Source: Nonomuraea montanisoli
Lineage (GTDB): Bacteria; Actinomycetota; Actinomycetes; Streptosporangiales; Streptosporangiaceae
NCBI RefSeq assembly: GCF_013363975.1
Contig: NZ_JABWGN010000012.1
Location: 155,423 to 219,422, forward strand
Length of the DNA stretch: 64,000 nt
Direction of reading: 5' to 3'
The translations under genes were made by a program, and so were the position numbers. Below are positions 34,610 through 42,701 of this stretch, in pieces; position 1 is the stretch's first letter, and each line of letters opens with the position of its first letter. The notes under the pieces are model-generated. The model ran no database searches. It was not told the DNA's origin and saw only the letters and a list, made by a program, of their open reading frames with translations.

Positions 34610-35212
34610 ATGACCGCGTCCCCTGCCGGCCGCCGCGAACGCAAGAAGGCCGCCACCCGGCAAGCGATCGCCGACGCCGCTCTGGAGCTCTTCCTGGAGC
34701 GCGGCTACGACCAGGTGAGCATCAGCGACATCGCCGACGCCGCCGACGTGTCGAAGACCACGGTGTTCAAGCACTTCACCGGCAAAGAGGCGCTCGTCTT
34801 CGACCGGGACCCGGACCAGGAAACCGAACTGATCGCCGCGGTACGGCGACGCCCCGCGGGTCAGAGCGTCGTGGACGCCCTCCGCGAGCACGTCCTCGAC
34901 ACCCTGCCGCCGATCGAGACCCATCCGCAGCGGGCCGCGTTCGTGCGCCTCGTGGACTCCACCCCGGAACTGCGGTCCTACTCCGAACGCATGTGGACCC
35001 GGCACACCGGCTCCCTCGCCGCGGCCATCGCCGACGAGTTCGGCGTCGACCACGACGACCTCGCCTGCGCCACCCTCGCCCGCTACGTCCTGGACATCCC
35101 CGCCCTCGTCCGCGGACGACGCGACCTCCCGGCCGCCATCCGGACCTGCTTCGACGTCCTCACCCGCGGCTGGCGACCGCCGAGCACCCCCACCACCGCG
35201 ACCGCCGTCTGA
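34610..35212 (+). CDS. TetR/AcrR-family repressor
   Basis: A 200-residue regulator. The N-terminal HTH reads AIADAALELFLERGYDQVSI followed by SDIADAADVSKTTVFKHFTG, a canonical TetR DNA-binding domain (about residues 15-60); the remaining helices form the ligand domain. It is divergent from the TetX-like monooxygenase with an imperfect palindrome between them, so it most likely represses that enzyme and is relieved by its substrate. The stop codon overlaps the first unit of a tandem repeat. Confidence 0.9.
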   Translation: MTASPAGRRERKKAATRQAIADAALELFLERGYDQVSISDIADAADVSKTTVFKHFTGKEALVFDRDPDQETELIAAVRRRPAGQSVVDALREHVLDTLPPIETHPQRAAFVRLVDSTPELRSYSERMWTRHTGSLAAAIADEFGVDHDDLACATLARYVLDIPALVRGRRDLPAAIRTCFDVLTRGWRPPSTPTTATAV

Positions 35213-35331
35213 CCCTCTCCCGGCGACCGCGCAGGGACCTCTTCCGGCGGCCGCACATGACCCTCTCCCGGCGACCGCACAGGATTACCCCCGGCGGCCG
35301 CGCCCGACTCTCCCCCGGCGGCCACGCAAGG
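35211..35331. repeat. Five-unit imperfect tandem repeat (22-26 bp)
   Basis: Units beginning GACC or similar and containing CTCTCCCGGCGACCGC or a variant start at 35211, 35236, 35259, 35284 and 35306, with a partial GACCT at 35332. Odd units read GGCGACCGC and even ones GGCGGCCGC. It begins inside the TetR stop codon and fills most of the gap to the next gene. Confidence 0.75.
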
Positions 35332-35399
35332 GACCTGTCACTGCGGGAGGCCGCGCCGCGGGCCAGGGGCAGCTCTCCCGCCTTCGTCCGCTCGCCTCC

Positions 35400-36188
35400 T
35401 CAGAGGAAGACGCGAGCGATGTCCAGCCACTTCTGCGCGTCGTCACCGATCGCCGTGAGGTCGGTCCGGGCTCGGGATCTGCGGTGCGTGACGCGCAGGC
35501 AGAAGTCGAGGGCACTGCCCCGAACCCGCTGCGCGGCGTCCTCCGGGCCCCAGCCCCAGGTCTGGCCGTCGGGGCCGGTCAGCTCGACACGGAACGGCTC
35601 CGCCGGAACAGGCAACTGGGCGACATGGAACGACAGCTCTCGCCCCACCACTCCCAGCGCGGCCACGTGCCGGAGCCGATCCGTCGGACGGCGCGCGACA
35701 CCCAGCGTGTCGAACACGTCCTGCCCATGAGCCCACGTTTCCATCAGGCGGAGCGGCACCATGAGCGCCGCGGTCAGCTGCGAGCCGTACCACGGAAACC
35801 CGTGGTCCCGCGGAAGGTCACGGAGCGCCGCCGCCACCTCGGCTCGACCGGCGCGCCAGCGTTCCAGCAGCACCGATCGCGGTTCGGCCGCTCCCGCGGC
35901 GGCGTCGAGATCGGCGTACTGGCTGCCTGCGGCTTCCGCCTGCTTCAGGACCGCGTCGAACGCCTCCGGGGTCCGCACCGCGATGAGAACGTTCGCATCA
36001 GCCGCGGCGAGGTGCGCGATCTGGTGGGCGATCGTCCACCCCACCGCCGGAGTGGGCTTCGACCAGTCGGCCTCCGCCGACACCAGGGCGTCGAGCTCAT
36101 CCCCTTCGGCCACCAGGTCGGGCAGAGCAAGGTCGAGCTCTATACCGGACAGGTCAAGGCCGTAGTTCACCAACGGGGTCACCTCCAC
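35400..36188 (-). CDS. DinB/MDMPI-fold protein, TIGR03084-like
   Basis: A 262-residue protein of the mycothiol-dependent maleylpyruvate isomerase-like group (TIGR03084 type). Landmarks are TPAVGWTIAHQIAHLAAADA, whose His residues take part in metal binding, LMETWAHGQDVFDTLGV with the third His, and a C-terminal VELTGPDGQTWGWGPEDAAQ domain. Members are thiol- or metal-dependent, but this subgroup has no settled function. GTG at 36188 is the longest start; GGAGG at 36182-36186 instead favours TTG at 36173. Stands alone on its strand. Confidence 0.8.
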   Translation of the reverse strand: MEVTPLVNYGLDLSGIELDLALPDLVAEGDELDALVSAEADWSKPTPAVGWTIAHQIAHLAAADANVLIAVRTPEAFDAVLKQAEAAGSQYADLDAAAGAAEPRSVLLERWRAGRAEVAAALRDLPRDHGFPWYGSQLTAALMVPLRLMETWAHGQDVFDTLGVARRPTDRLRHVAALGVVGRELSFHVAQLPVPAEPFRVELTGPDGQTWGWGPEDAAQRVRGSALDFCLRVTHRRSRARTDLTAIGDDAQKWLDIARVFL

Positions 36189-36281
36189 ACATCGAGCAAA
36201 GTTGATCAGATGTGGTCAGGCTAGCCGAAGTCGATCTCGGCCTCGGTCGGACTGCCGGCCGAACCGTCCGTAGAACCGTCG

Positions 36282-36308
36282 GCCGCCCCGTCCGCCGGAC
36301 GGGGCGGC
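36282..36308 (-). terminator. Perfect 12-bp hairpin after the methionine aminopeptidase gene
   Basis: GCCGCCCCGTCC (36282-36293) pairs perfectly with 36297-36308 across a 3-base loop, directly after the stop codon. It has no T-run, as is common for actinomycete terminators. Confidence 0.7.
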
Positions 36309-37133
36309 TCAGGCGTCCTTGACGGACAGCCGGCCGGCGGAGTCGGCCCGCGACACGGGGCCTTCCGACTCACGCCGGGTGAGCACCAGGGGGGCGTCCT
36401 CGGTGACGGCGATCGTGTGCTCGGAGTGGGCCGTGCGCGAGCCGTCGGCCGACCGGATGGTCCAGCCGTCGGCGTCGTAGACGATGCGACCGGTCGTCCG
36501 CGCGAACCAGGGTTCGAGCGCGAGGGTCAGCCCCGGCCGGAGCTTCAGGCCGCGGCCCGCCCGGCCCAGGTTGGGGACGTGGAGCTCCTCGTGCATGGTG
36601 CGGCCGATGCCGTGGCCCCCGAACTCGGTGTTGACCGGATAGCCGTAGTCGGCGGCCACCGCCCCGATGGCCGCCGAGATGTCACCCAGGCGGTTGCCCG
36701 GACGCGCCATCTCGATCGCCGCCTCCAACGCTTCCTCGGTGGCGCGGATGAGCCGCAGATCCTCCTCGGCGGCGGTGCCGACGACGACCGTGCGCGCCGA
36801 GTCGGCCACCCAGCCGTCGATGCTGACCGCGAGGTCCGCGCTGAGCACGTCCCCGTCGCGCAGCATGTAGTCGTGCGGCAGGCCGTGCAGGACGGCGTCG
36901 TTGACGGACAGGCAGATGACGTTGCGGAACGGGCCACGCCCGAAGGACGGCGCGTAGTCCCAGTAGCACGACTCCGCCCCACGCCGCTTGATCATGCCGC
37001 GTACGTGGTGCTCCAGGTCCAGCAGGTTGACGCCCACGTCAGCGAGCCGGCCGACCTCCGAGAGCACCTCGGCGACGAAACGCCCGGTCACGTGCATGCG
37101 CTGGATCTCCGCAGGCGTCTTCAGCTCGATCAC
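36309..37133 (-). CDS. map: Type I methionine aminopeptidase
   Basis: A 274-residue metallopeptidase that removes N-terminal Met from new proteins. Metal ligands are visible in VLSADLAVSIDGWVADSART (two Asp), GGHGIGRTMHEELHVPN (His), LALEPWF (Glu) and SEHTIAVTE (Glu); the S1 region WDYAPSFGRGPFRNVICLSV is normal. Actinomycetes carry several copies; this one has no ribosomal neighbours (adk, infA), so it is probably an extra copy. It is divergent from a small XRE regulator, with AT-rich palindromes between them. Confidence 0.92.
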   Translation of the reverse strand: MIELKTPAEIQRMHVTGRFVAEVLSEVGRLADVGVNLLDLEHHVRGMIKRRGAESCYWDYAPSFGRGPFRNVICLSVNDAVLHGLPHDYMLRDGDVLSADLAVSIDGWVADSARTVVVGTAAEEDLRLIRATEEALEAAIEMARPGNRLGDISAAIGAVAADYGYPVNTEFGGHGIGRTMHEELHVPNLGRAGRGLKLRPGLTLALEPWFARTTGRIVYDADGWTIRSADGSRTAHSEHTIAVTEDAPLVLTRRESEGPVSRADSAGRLSVKDA

Positions 37134-37157
37134 GAATACCTCGCGTCACAGGTGGTT

Positions 37158-37203
37158 GGTATATTTATACCGGGACCCTAGCACTTGCCGGGATAGTAAT
37201 ACC
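37158..37203. promoter_or_regulatory. Two AT-rich operator-like palindromes between map and XRE gene
   Basis: GGTATATTTATACC (37158-37171) has perfect 6-base arms, and GGATAGTAATACC (37191-37203) is a related site 33 bp away. Both stand out from the GC-rich background and overlap the two divergent promoters. Confidence 0.55.
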
Positions 37204-37221
37204 ACCCCTATCCTTGGGGCC

Positions 37222-37491
37222 ATGGTTCGCCAGCCGCTCACCCTTGAGCAGATCGAAGCCGGCAGGCGTCTCGGCGCCCTGCTGCGCCGCGCGCGAGCGG
37301 GACGCGACCTGACGGAGGTCGCGCAGGCCGCCGGCATCTCCCCGGAAACCCTGCGCAAGATCGAGACCGGACGGCTGCCGTCCCCCGGATTCGGCACGAT
37401 CGTCTGCCTCGGCGAGGCGCTCGACGTGCCGCTTCAGGACCTGGCGGCCTGCTGGCGCGGCACCGGCCTACCACTGGAAGCCGTCTCCTAG
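37222..37491 (+). CDS. Small XRE-family helix-turn-helix protein
   Basis: An 89-residue protein that is almost only an HTH_3/XRE domain: RRLGALLRRARAGRDLTEVA, QAAGISPETLRKIETGRLPS and FGTIVCLGEALDVPLQDLAA. ATG at 37222 is the natural start; the longer upstream frame runs through the map promoter. It is divergent from map, and the two palindromes at 37158-37203 are its most likely binding sites, so autoregulation and control of map are plausible. Confidence 0.85.
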   Translation: MVRQPLTLEQIEAGRRLGALLRRARAGRDLTEVAQAAGISPETLRKIETGRLPSPGFGTIVCLGEALDVPLQDLAACWRGTGLPLEAVS

Positions 37492-37539
37492 CCACACGGA
37501 TCCACTGGCCCCGCAGATCCAGACGCCATGGCTCACGGG

Positions 37540-37590
37540 TTATCTCGCCTGAGATTAATATCGCCGTAGCGCTATGCGTCTGGAGGCGTG
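37540..37590 (+). promoter_or_regulatory. LysR-type operator and promoter of the lysR gene
   Basis: ATCTCGCCTGAGAT (37542-37555) is a perfect 5-base-arm palindrome of T-N11-A type, 35 bases before the start. The 52-base block is 36/52 identical to 39219-39270, upstream of the SnoaL-like gene. Confidence 0.55.
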
Positions 37591-38487
37591 ATGGAGTTGA
37601 ACTCGCTCAGGCAGTTCCTGGTGGTGGCGCGGCTGGAGCACCTCAGCGGCGCGGCCGAGGAGCTTCGCGTCGCCCAGCCGTCGCTGAGCCGTACCATCGC
37701 CCGGCTGGAGAGCGAGCTGGGCACACCGCTGTTCGACCGGAGCGGCCGGCTGCGGCTGAACGACGCCGGCAAGCTCTTCCGCGACTACGTCGAGCGCTCC
37801 CTGGGTGAGCTGGACGCGGGGCGGCGAGCCCTCGCCGAGGCCGTCAGCGAGGGGGTGGGCACCGTACGGCTCGCGTCGGAGACCTTCCTCACGCTCACCG
37901 GGCCGCTGGCGGCCTTCAAACGAGCCCACCCGACCATCGAGGTCGAGCTCCGCTGGATGGCCGCCGAGGACATGGGCCGCCACCTGCGGGCCCAGGACGT
38001 CGACCTGTGCGTCGCCTCCCAGCCGATCTCCGCCGAGGGCCTGGAGGCGGTCCAACTGCTCGACGAGCCGGTCGGCGTGGGCACGCCGCTCGACCATCCG
38101 CTGTCGAGCCGCACGTCGGTGAGCATCGACGAGCTCACCGACCAGCCCTTCGTCAGCGCCCGCAGAGGGCACTGGCAACGCCGGCTCCTGGACCGGCTCT
38201 TCGCCGCACGCGACCGTGTCCCGAAGATCGTCTGCGAGGTCGACGAGCCCAGCGCCATCGCGGCCCTGATCAGCGCGGGGCTCGGCATCGGCCTCGTCCC
38301 CGCCTTCGCCCGGACCAGCTCCACGCGGGTCCCCGCCGCCTGGGTCCCCGTCGACAGCCCCGACTGCCGACGCTCGGTCACCCTGTACTGGGGCGCCGGC
38401 AGCCACCTGTCCACCGCCGTCCGCCTGATGCGCACCACGATCGCCAACTGGGACTGGATCATCGGCGAACCGCAGGAGAAGCGCTGA
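37591..38487 (+). CDS. LysR-family transcriptional regulator
   Basis: A 298-residue regulator. The N-terminal winged helix reads FLVVARLEHLSGAAEELRVA then QPSLSRTIARLESELGTPLF; the periplasmic-binding-like effector domain follows (GTVRLASETFLTLTGPL onward) with SALISAGLGIGLVPAF-like residues near the end. The start is ATG 37591 with GGAGG four bases upstream, preferred over the adjoining GTG 37588. A palindromic LysR box lies in its own promoter, and a related block lies upstream of the SnoaL-like gene, its likely target. Confidence 0.9.
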   Translation: MELNSLRQFLVVARLEHLSGAAEELRVAQPSLSRTIARLESELGTPLFDRSGRLRLNDAGKLFRDYVERSLGELDAGRRALAEAVSEGVGTVRLASETFLTLTGPLAAFKRAHPTIEVELRWMAAEDMGRHLRAQDVDLCVASQPISAEGLEAVQLLDEPVGVGTPLDHPLSSRTSVSIDELTDQPFVSARRGHWQRRLLDRLFAARDRVPKIVCEVDEPSAIAALISAGLGIGLVPAFARTSSTRVPAAWVPVDSPDCRRSVTLYWGAGSHLSTAVRLMRTTIANWDWIIGEPQEKR

Positions 38488-38709
38488 GGGCGCGCTCCAT
38501 GACCGTCACCTTGCTCGGCGCGCTCGGCGGCAGGTGCGGCGAAGGCGTGTCGGGGTCGGCGAGTCGCCGCGGGGCGGGGTGCCCGGTGGCGATGAGGGTG
38601 CGCAGGTCTTCGGCGGCGTCCCGGTGGTCGACGGTCAGGGCGGCCACGGGGATGCCTTGGCCGAGCCAGAGCCGGGGCGACGCGGCGGGGGCGGGAGCAG
38701 GGGGCGGGA

Positions 38710-39150
38710 TCAGGGTTCGAGGTCGACGACTCCCTTGCCGCCGGCGACGTCGAGCGGCACCGAGACCTGGTCGTGCACGATCAGCCACGTGCCGTCGATC
38801 TTCTGCAGGCAGTACGTGACCCTGACCCACATCCCGCCGATCGCCGTCCCGTTCTTCAGCGTCCCGCCGAGACGAGCGAACGCGTGCCCGAACGCCACGT
38901 CTTCGCGCACGGTGAGCGTCAGGTCGCGGACCTCGTAGGTCACGTCCTCGAAGGACGTGAACACGGGCGCCCAGTTCCTGAGCTTCGCCTCGATCCCCAC
39001 ATGCTGGAGCGGCGGCTCGATGTCGAAGGACACGATGTCCGTCGCGTACAGACGCTTCAGACCGTCGAGATCCTTGCCCTGGAGCCCTTCGACGATCTTG
39101 CCGATCAGCTCGCGGATGCTGGCTTCGTCAACCTCGCGCTGCGTGGTCAT
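38710..39150 (-). CDS. SnoaL/NTF2-like protein
   Basis: A 146-residue cone-shaped NTF2-fold protein (SnoaL-like/DUF4440). Segments are IRELIGKIVEGLQGKDLDGL, LYATDIVSFDIEPPLQHVG, FAHAFARLGG-like FGHAFARLGGTLKNGT and DGTWLIVHDQVSVPLD. Such proteins are small isomerases, hydratases or ketosteroid-like enzymes; the active site cannot be assigned. ATG at 39150 was chosen because the preceding 15 codons in frame look like leader. The 220 bases between it and lysR carry no convincing gene. Possibly LysR controlled. Confidence 0.8.
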   Translation of the reverse strand: MTTQREVDEASIRELIGKIVEGLQGKDLDGLKRLYATDIVSFDIEPPLQHVGIEAKLRNWAPVFTSFEDVTYEVRDLTLTVREDVAFGHAFARLGGTLKNGTAIGGMWVRVTYCLQKIDGTWLIVHDQVSVPLDVAGGKGVVDLEP

Positions 39151-39218
39151 CACTACCCCGCCCTTTCCCTTCGCGGCGAGAACTTGGCTTCTCACACCCT
39201 CAACCCTATGGCCAGAGA

Positions 39219-39270
39219 GTTATCTCGTCCAAGATGAGTATTGCCATGGTGTTATGACCGCGGAGGCATG
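39219..39270. promoter_or_regulatory. Second copy of the LysR-type promoter block
   Basis: ATCTCGTCCAAGAT (39222-39235) and the following bases up to CGGAGGCATG align without gaps to 37540-37590 (36 of 52 identical, mostly transitions). It lies 69 bases upstream of the SnoaL-like gene; on the plus strand it ends in a ribosome site and ATG (39268) that leads nowhere convincing. Confidence 0.5.
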
Positions 39271-39414
39271 AACGCGAGCGGCGCGGCCGTCGGCGAGGGG
39301 TTATGCCGTCCGGGTTATCCGTCCATGGCAAAACCGGTCTTTGGCGGCATAAGCGCCTGTCCCCTACGGTCGCCATGGGCCCACCCCACACCACCGCACC
39401 AGGAAGGCCGCACC

Positions 39415-40683
39415 ATGAGCGCTGCGGATCTGGCCCGACTCCAGTTCGCGGCCACCACCGGCATCCACTGGCTGTTCGTGATCCTCACGATGGGCCTCGT
39501 CCCCCTCGTGGCGATCATGCACACCAGGGCCGCGTTCACCCGAGATCCCGACAAAGCAGCAGTACGGGAGCGCATGACCCGCTTCTGGGGCCAGCTCTAC
39601 CTCATCAACTACGCCGTCGGCATCGCCACCGGCATCGTGATGGAGTTCCAGTTCGGGCTGAGCTGGAGCGGGCTGAGCGCGTTCGCCGGCAACGTGTTCG
39701 GCGCCCCGCTGGCCCTGGAGACCCTCATCGCCTTCTTCGCCGAATCCACCTTCCTCGGCATGTGGATCTTCGGGTGGGGGCGGCTGCACCGCGGCCTGCA
39801 CGTCACGCTGATCTGGCTGGTGGCCCTGACCGCCTACGCCTCCGGCTACTGGATCCTCGTCGCCAACGGCTTCATGCAACACCCCGTCGGCCACCAGGTA
39901 CGCGACGGGGTCGCCTACCTCACCGACTTCGCCGCGCTGCTGACCAACCCCAGCGCGCTGATCGCGCTGGCCCACGTCACCCTGGCCGCGCTCACGACCG
40001 GCGGGGTGTTCGTCGCCGGCGTCAGCGCCTACCACTTCGCCCGAGGCACCAAGGACACCGACCTGTTCCGCGGCTCGCTCCGCCTGGGGGTCTGGGTGGC
40101 CACACTGGCCTCCTTCTTCGTCATCATCGTCGGCGACCTGCAGTTCCCCCTGCTGCGCCGTACCCAGCCGATGAAGATCGCCGCCATGGACGACAGCGGC
40201 GTCGCCCAGGTGCAGGCCCAGCTCGTCCAGCAGTACGGGCCGGGCGACTACACGCTGCCGGGCGCATGGCTCCGGATCTCGATGGACGCCATGACGATCA
40301 TCGGCAACACCGTCTCCACCGTCACCCTGATCGCCCTCGTCCTGCTGTGGAAGGACTGGCTGGTGCGCCGGCGCCCCCTGGCCTGGCTGATGACCGCGAT
40401 GATCCCCTTCCCGTTCGTCGCCTCGGTGGGCGGCTGGGTCTTCCGCGAGGTGGGCCGCCAGCCGTGGCTGGTCTACGGCGAGCTGAAGGTCGCCGACGCC
40501 CTCTCCCCCGTCAGTACGGCCGCGCTGGCCGTCTCGTGCGCGACCTTCATCGCCCTCTTCGTGGCGCTGGCGGTGACGAACTGGACGCTCATCATCCGCC
40601 TGGCCAGACGCGGCCCGGACGCCACCCAGCTCGGCGCGCCGCAGCCGCTGCCCGAGGACAAGCCGGCAGTTCCGGCCTTCTGA
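39415..40683 (+). CDS. cydA: Cytochrome bd ubiquinol oxidase subunit I
   Basis: A 422-residue multi-helix membrane oxidase subunit that holds the three hemes and oxidises quinol with high oxygen affinity. Family landmarks are LARLQFAATTGIHWLFVILT (heme-ligand His 17 or so), VMEFQFGLSW, FAESTFLGMWIFGW, the GRQPW motif in FREVGRQPWLVYGELK and TVSTVTLIALVLL. The quinol-binding Q loop is short, as in many Gram-positive CydA. The ATG at 39415 has AGGAAGG seven bases upstream; the upstream frame is open but not coding. Followed 13 bases later by cydB. Confidence 0.93.
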   Translation: MSAADLARLQFAATTGIHWLFVILTMGLVPLVAIMHTRAAFTRDPDKAAVRERMTRFWGQLYLINYAVGIATGIVMEFQFGLSWSGLSAFAGNVFGAPLALETLIAFFAESTFLGMWIFGWGRLHRGLHVTLIWLVALTAYASGYWILVANGFMQHPVGHQVRDGVAYLTDFAALLTNPSALIALAHVTLAALTTGGVFVAGVSAYHFARGTKDTDLFRGSLRLGVWVATLASFFVIIVGDLQFPLLRRTQPMKIAAMDDSGVAQVQAQLVQQYGPGDYTLPGAWLRISMDAMTIIGNTVSTVTLIALVLLWKDWLVRRRPLAWLMTAMIPFPFVASVGGWVFREVGRQPWLVYGELKVADALSPVSTAALAVSCATFIALFVALAVTNWTLIIRLARRGPDATQLGAPQPLPEDKPAVPAF

Positions 40684-40696
40684 GAGCGAGACGACC

Positions 40697-41671
40697 ATGC
40701 AGACGTTCTGGCTGGCCCTGCTCGGGCTGCTGTTGTCCGGCTCCTTCGTGCTGGGCGGCTACGACCTCGGCGTGCAGATGCTGCACCCGTTCATGAGGGA
40801 CCGCGACGCGGCTTTGGGCGCGATGGCGCCGTTCTTCCTGGGCAACGAGGTGTGGCTGGTGGCCTTCACCGGCGTGCTGTTCGGCGCGTTCCCGCACCTG
40901 GAGGGCAGCCTGCTGCCCGGGCTGTACCCGCTGGTGGTGGCGATCCTGGCCGGGCTGGTGGCCGGCAACGCCGCGGTCCAGCTACGCCGCCGTACCCGCC
41001 GCGGCCGCCGGTGGTGGCAGGCGCTCATCGTGGCGGGCGGCGCGTTGCCGGCGGTGTGCTGGGGGCTGGTGGTGGGGCTGTTGCTGCACGGGGTGCCGCG
41101 CCTGGCCGACGGCGGCTTCCACATCGGGGCCGGCGAGGTGCTGACGCCGTTCGTGCTGGCCTGCGGGGTGTGCGTCGCGCTGCTGTTCGCTGCCCACGGG
41201 GCGGCCTTCCTGGCGCTGCGCTCGGCCCCTGACCTGGCCGCCAGGGCCCGCCGGGCGGGCACCACGCTGGCGGGCGCGGCAGGGGCCGCCGCCGTCGTGG
41301 CGCTGGCGCTGACGCTGCTGGGCGTGGGTGCGTCGATGACCAACCCGCTCATCTCGGCGCTCCTGGCCGGGCTGCTGGTGACGGCGCTGGTCGCCGCCCG
41401 GTGGTCGCTGTCGCGCGGGCACCGCGTCCGCGCCTTCGCCGCCACCTGCTGCGCGACGGTCGCGCCGGTGCTGCTGGTGGGGGCGGGGCAGTACCCGTAC
41501 GTGCTGGCCACCGAGGCCGGCGCGGGCCTGAGCGTCGCCGAGGCCGCGGCCGACGGCGCCACGCTGCAGATCCTCACGGCGTTCGGCGTGGTGCTGATCC
41601 CGGTGATCCTCGCCTACCAGGCGTGGAGCTGGTGGGTCTTCCGAGCCCGCACCGCCGGCGGCTACTTCTGA
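40697..41671 (+). CDS. cydB: Cytochrome bd ubiquinol oxidase subunit II
   Basis: A 324-residue membrane protein, the structural partner of CydA. The N-terminus FWLALLGLLLSGSFVLGGYDLGVQML and the segment NEVWLVAFTGVLFGAFP match the family; helices continue to AYQAWSWWVFRARTAGGYF. It shares an operon with cydA; no cydDC transporter is present nearby. The pair fits microaerobic respiration, although no DosR-like box was found upstream of cydA. Confidence 0.92.
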   Translation: MQTFWLALLGLLLSGSFVLGGYDLGVQMLHPFMRDRDAALGAMAPFFLGNEVWLVAFTGVLFGAFPHLEGSLLPGLYPLVVAILAGLVAGNAAVQLRRRTRRGRRWWQALIVAGGALPAVCWGLVVGLLLHGVPRLADGGFHIGAGEVLTPFVLACGVCVALLFAAHGAAFLALRSAPDLAARARRAGTTLAGAAGAAAVVALALTLLGVGASMTNPLISALLAGLLVTALVAARWSLSRGHRVRAFAATCCATVAPVLLVGAGQYPYVLATEAGAGLSVAEAAADGATLQILTAFGVVLIPVILAYQAWSWWVFRARTAGGYF

Positions 41672-41735
41672 GCGGACGGCGGCGAGGGGGCGGGTGCCGC
41701 TCGCGCACCGCGAGCGGCACCCCGGGAACGTCAGG

Positions 41736-42605
41736 TCAGACGAGCTTGCGGTAGATCCGGGACGAGATCGCCTGGGCCGCGCCCTCCCGGCCGAACTCCT
41801 CGTAGACCCGCGACGTGATCTCCATGGCCTTCGGGGAGTAGGCGGGGTAGAAGTCCTCGCCGCACTTGAGGTCCTTCAGCGCCACCTCGATCTCCTTGTC
41901 CAGGTACGGCTTGGCCTCCGCGGGCTTCAGGTTCGGCCGGAAGACGACGGTCTTGCCCTTGGGCAGCTCGCCCTTCCACGCCTTCCTGGCGACGTCCGAC
42001 GCCTGCCGCACGATCTTCGTGTGACTCAGCCCGTCCAGCGCGGTCGGCTCGGCCGTGCTGACGCCCAGGCACGAGGCGAACTGCTTGCCCAGCCCGACGA
42101 GCTGCTTGTCCTGGTCGAGAACGCTCAACGACTTGCGCACCGCCGCGTCGAGCTGGTCGTGGTAGTCCTCCTGGGAGGTGACGGTCTTGCCCAGCACCTC
42201 CTTGACCGCCTGGGAGAAGCAGGACTCGTCGGCGGCGCGCCACTTCTTCAGCTCGCCGGCCGACAGCGACATCAGCATCTTGTTGTTCGGGTTCTCGCGC
42301 TGGACGGGGTTGACGGCCTCGTCCTTGGGATAGACGTTCGGGGACCAGACGCCGAAGCCGTACTTGGCCCGGAACGCCCGCAGCGCCTCCACGTCGCCCG
42401 CGAGCCGCTTCTGCTCCCCGGGCTGCCACGTGTGCCGAGGCTCCGGGGAGGCCACGTAGTCCAGGCCCCGCTCCGTCATGCAGGCGACGCGCTCGGCCTC
42501 CAGCTGCGTCTGCTTCTCGTACGCGGCGTCCCCCGACGGCGGCGAGGTGAGGCCGCCGAACGAGCCGGCGAGCAGGGTGGCCGCGACCGCCTTGGCGATG
42601 AACAT
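41736..42605 (-). CDS. Secreted protein of unknown function
   Basis: A 289-residue protein with a short hydrophobic N-terminus (FIAKAVAATLLAGSFGGLTS) consistent with a signal peptide. The mature part is helical and charged, with four cysteines (VACMTERGL, ESCFSQAV, ASCLGVST, LKCGEDFY) that may pair outside the cell. CMTERGLDYVA near residue 42 resembles the start of other actinomycete exported proteins that follow sigma factor/CU044_5270 clusters. I do not recognise a catalytic motif. It is the last gene of a run on this strand after the sigma factor and its membrane protein, with 96 bases between. Confidence 0.7.
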   Translation of the reverse strand: MFIAKAVAATLLAGSFGGLTSPPSGDAAYEKQTQLEAERVACMTERGLDYVASPEPRHTWQPGEQKRLAGDVEALRAFRAKYGFGVWSPNVYPKDEAVNPVQRENPNNKMLMSLSAGELKKWRAADESCFSQAVKEVLGKTVTSQEDYHDQLDAAVRKSLSVLDQDKQLVGLGKQFASCLGVSTAEPTALDGLSHTKIVRQASDVARKAWKGELPKGKTVVFRPNLKPAEAKPYLDKEIEVALKDLKCGEDFYPAYSPKAMEITSRVYEEFGREGAAQAISSRIYRKLV

Positions 42606-42701
42606 GCAGGTTCTCCTTCTTCCTTGAGGGCATGCCGGATCGATCTGCGGGCATGCCGAACAGAACTCACGGCCGGAACGGCCGGATCAGGGGGAAAAGT
42701 C

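Noticed and set aside
38459..38830. Minus-strand 123-codon frame between lysR and the SnoaL-like gene
   Set aside because: Its first half is the antisense of the SnoaL-like gene; the rest has a protein-like look but no start, ribosome site or recognisable family.
39268..39414. ATG with good ribosome site in frame with cydA
   Set aside because: The 49 extra codons do not resemble a CydA N-terminus; the 39415 start with AGGAAGG fits the family.
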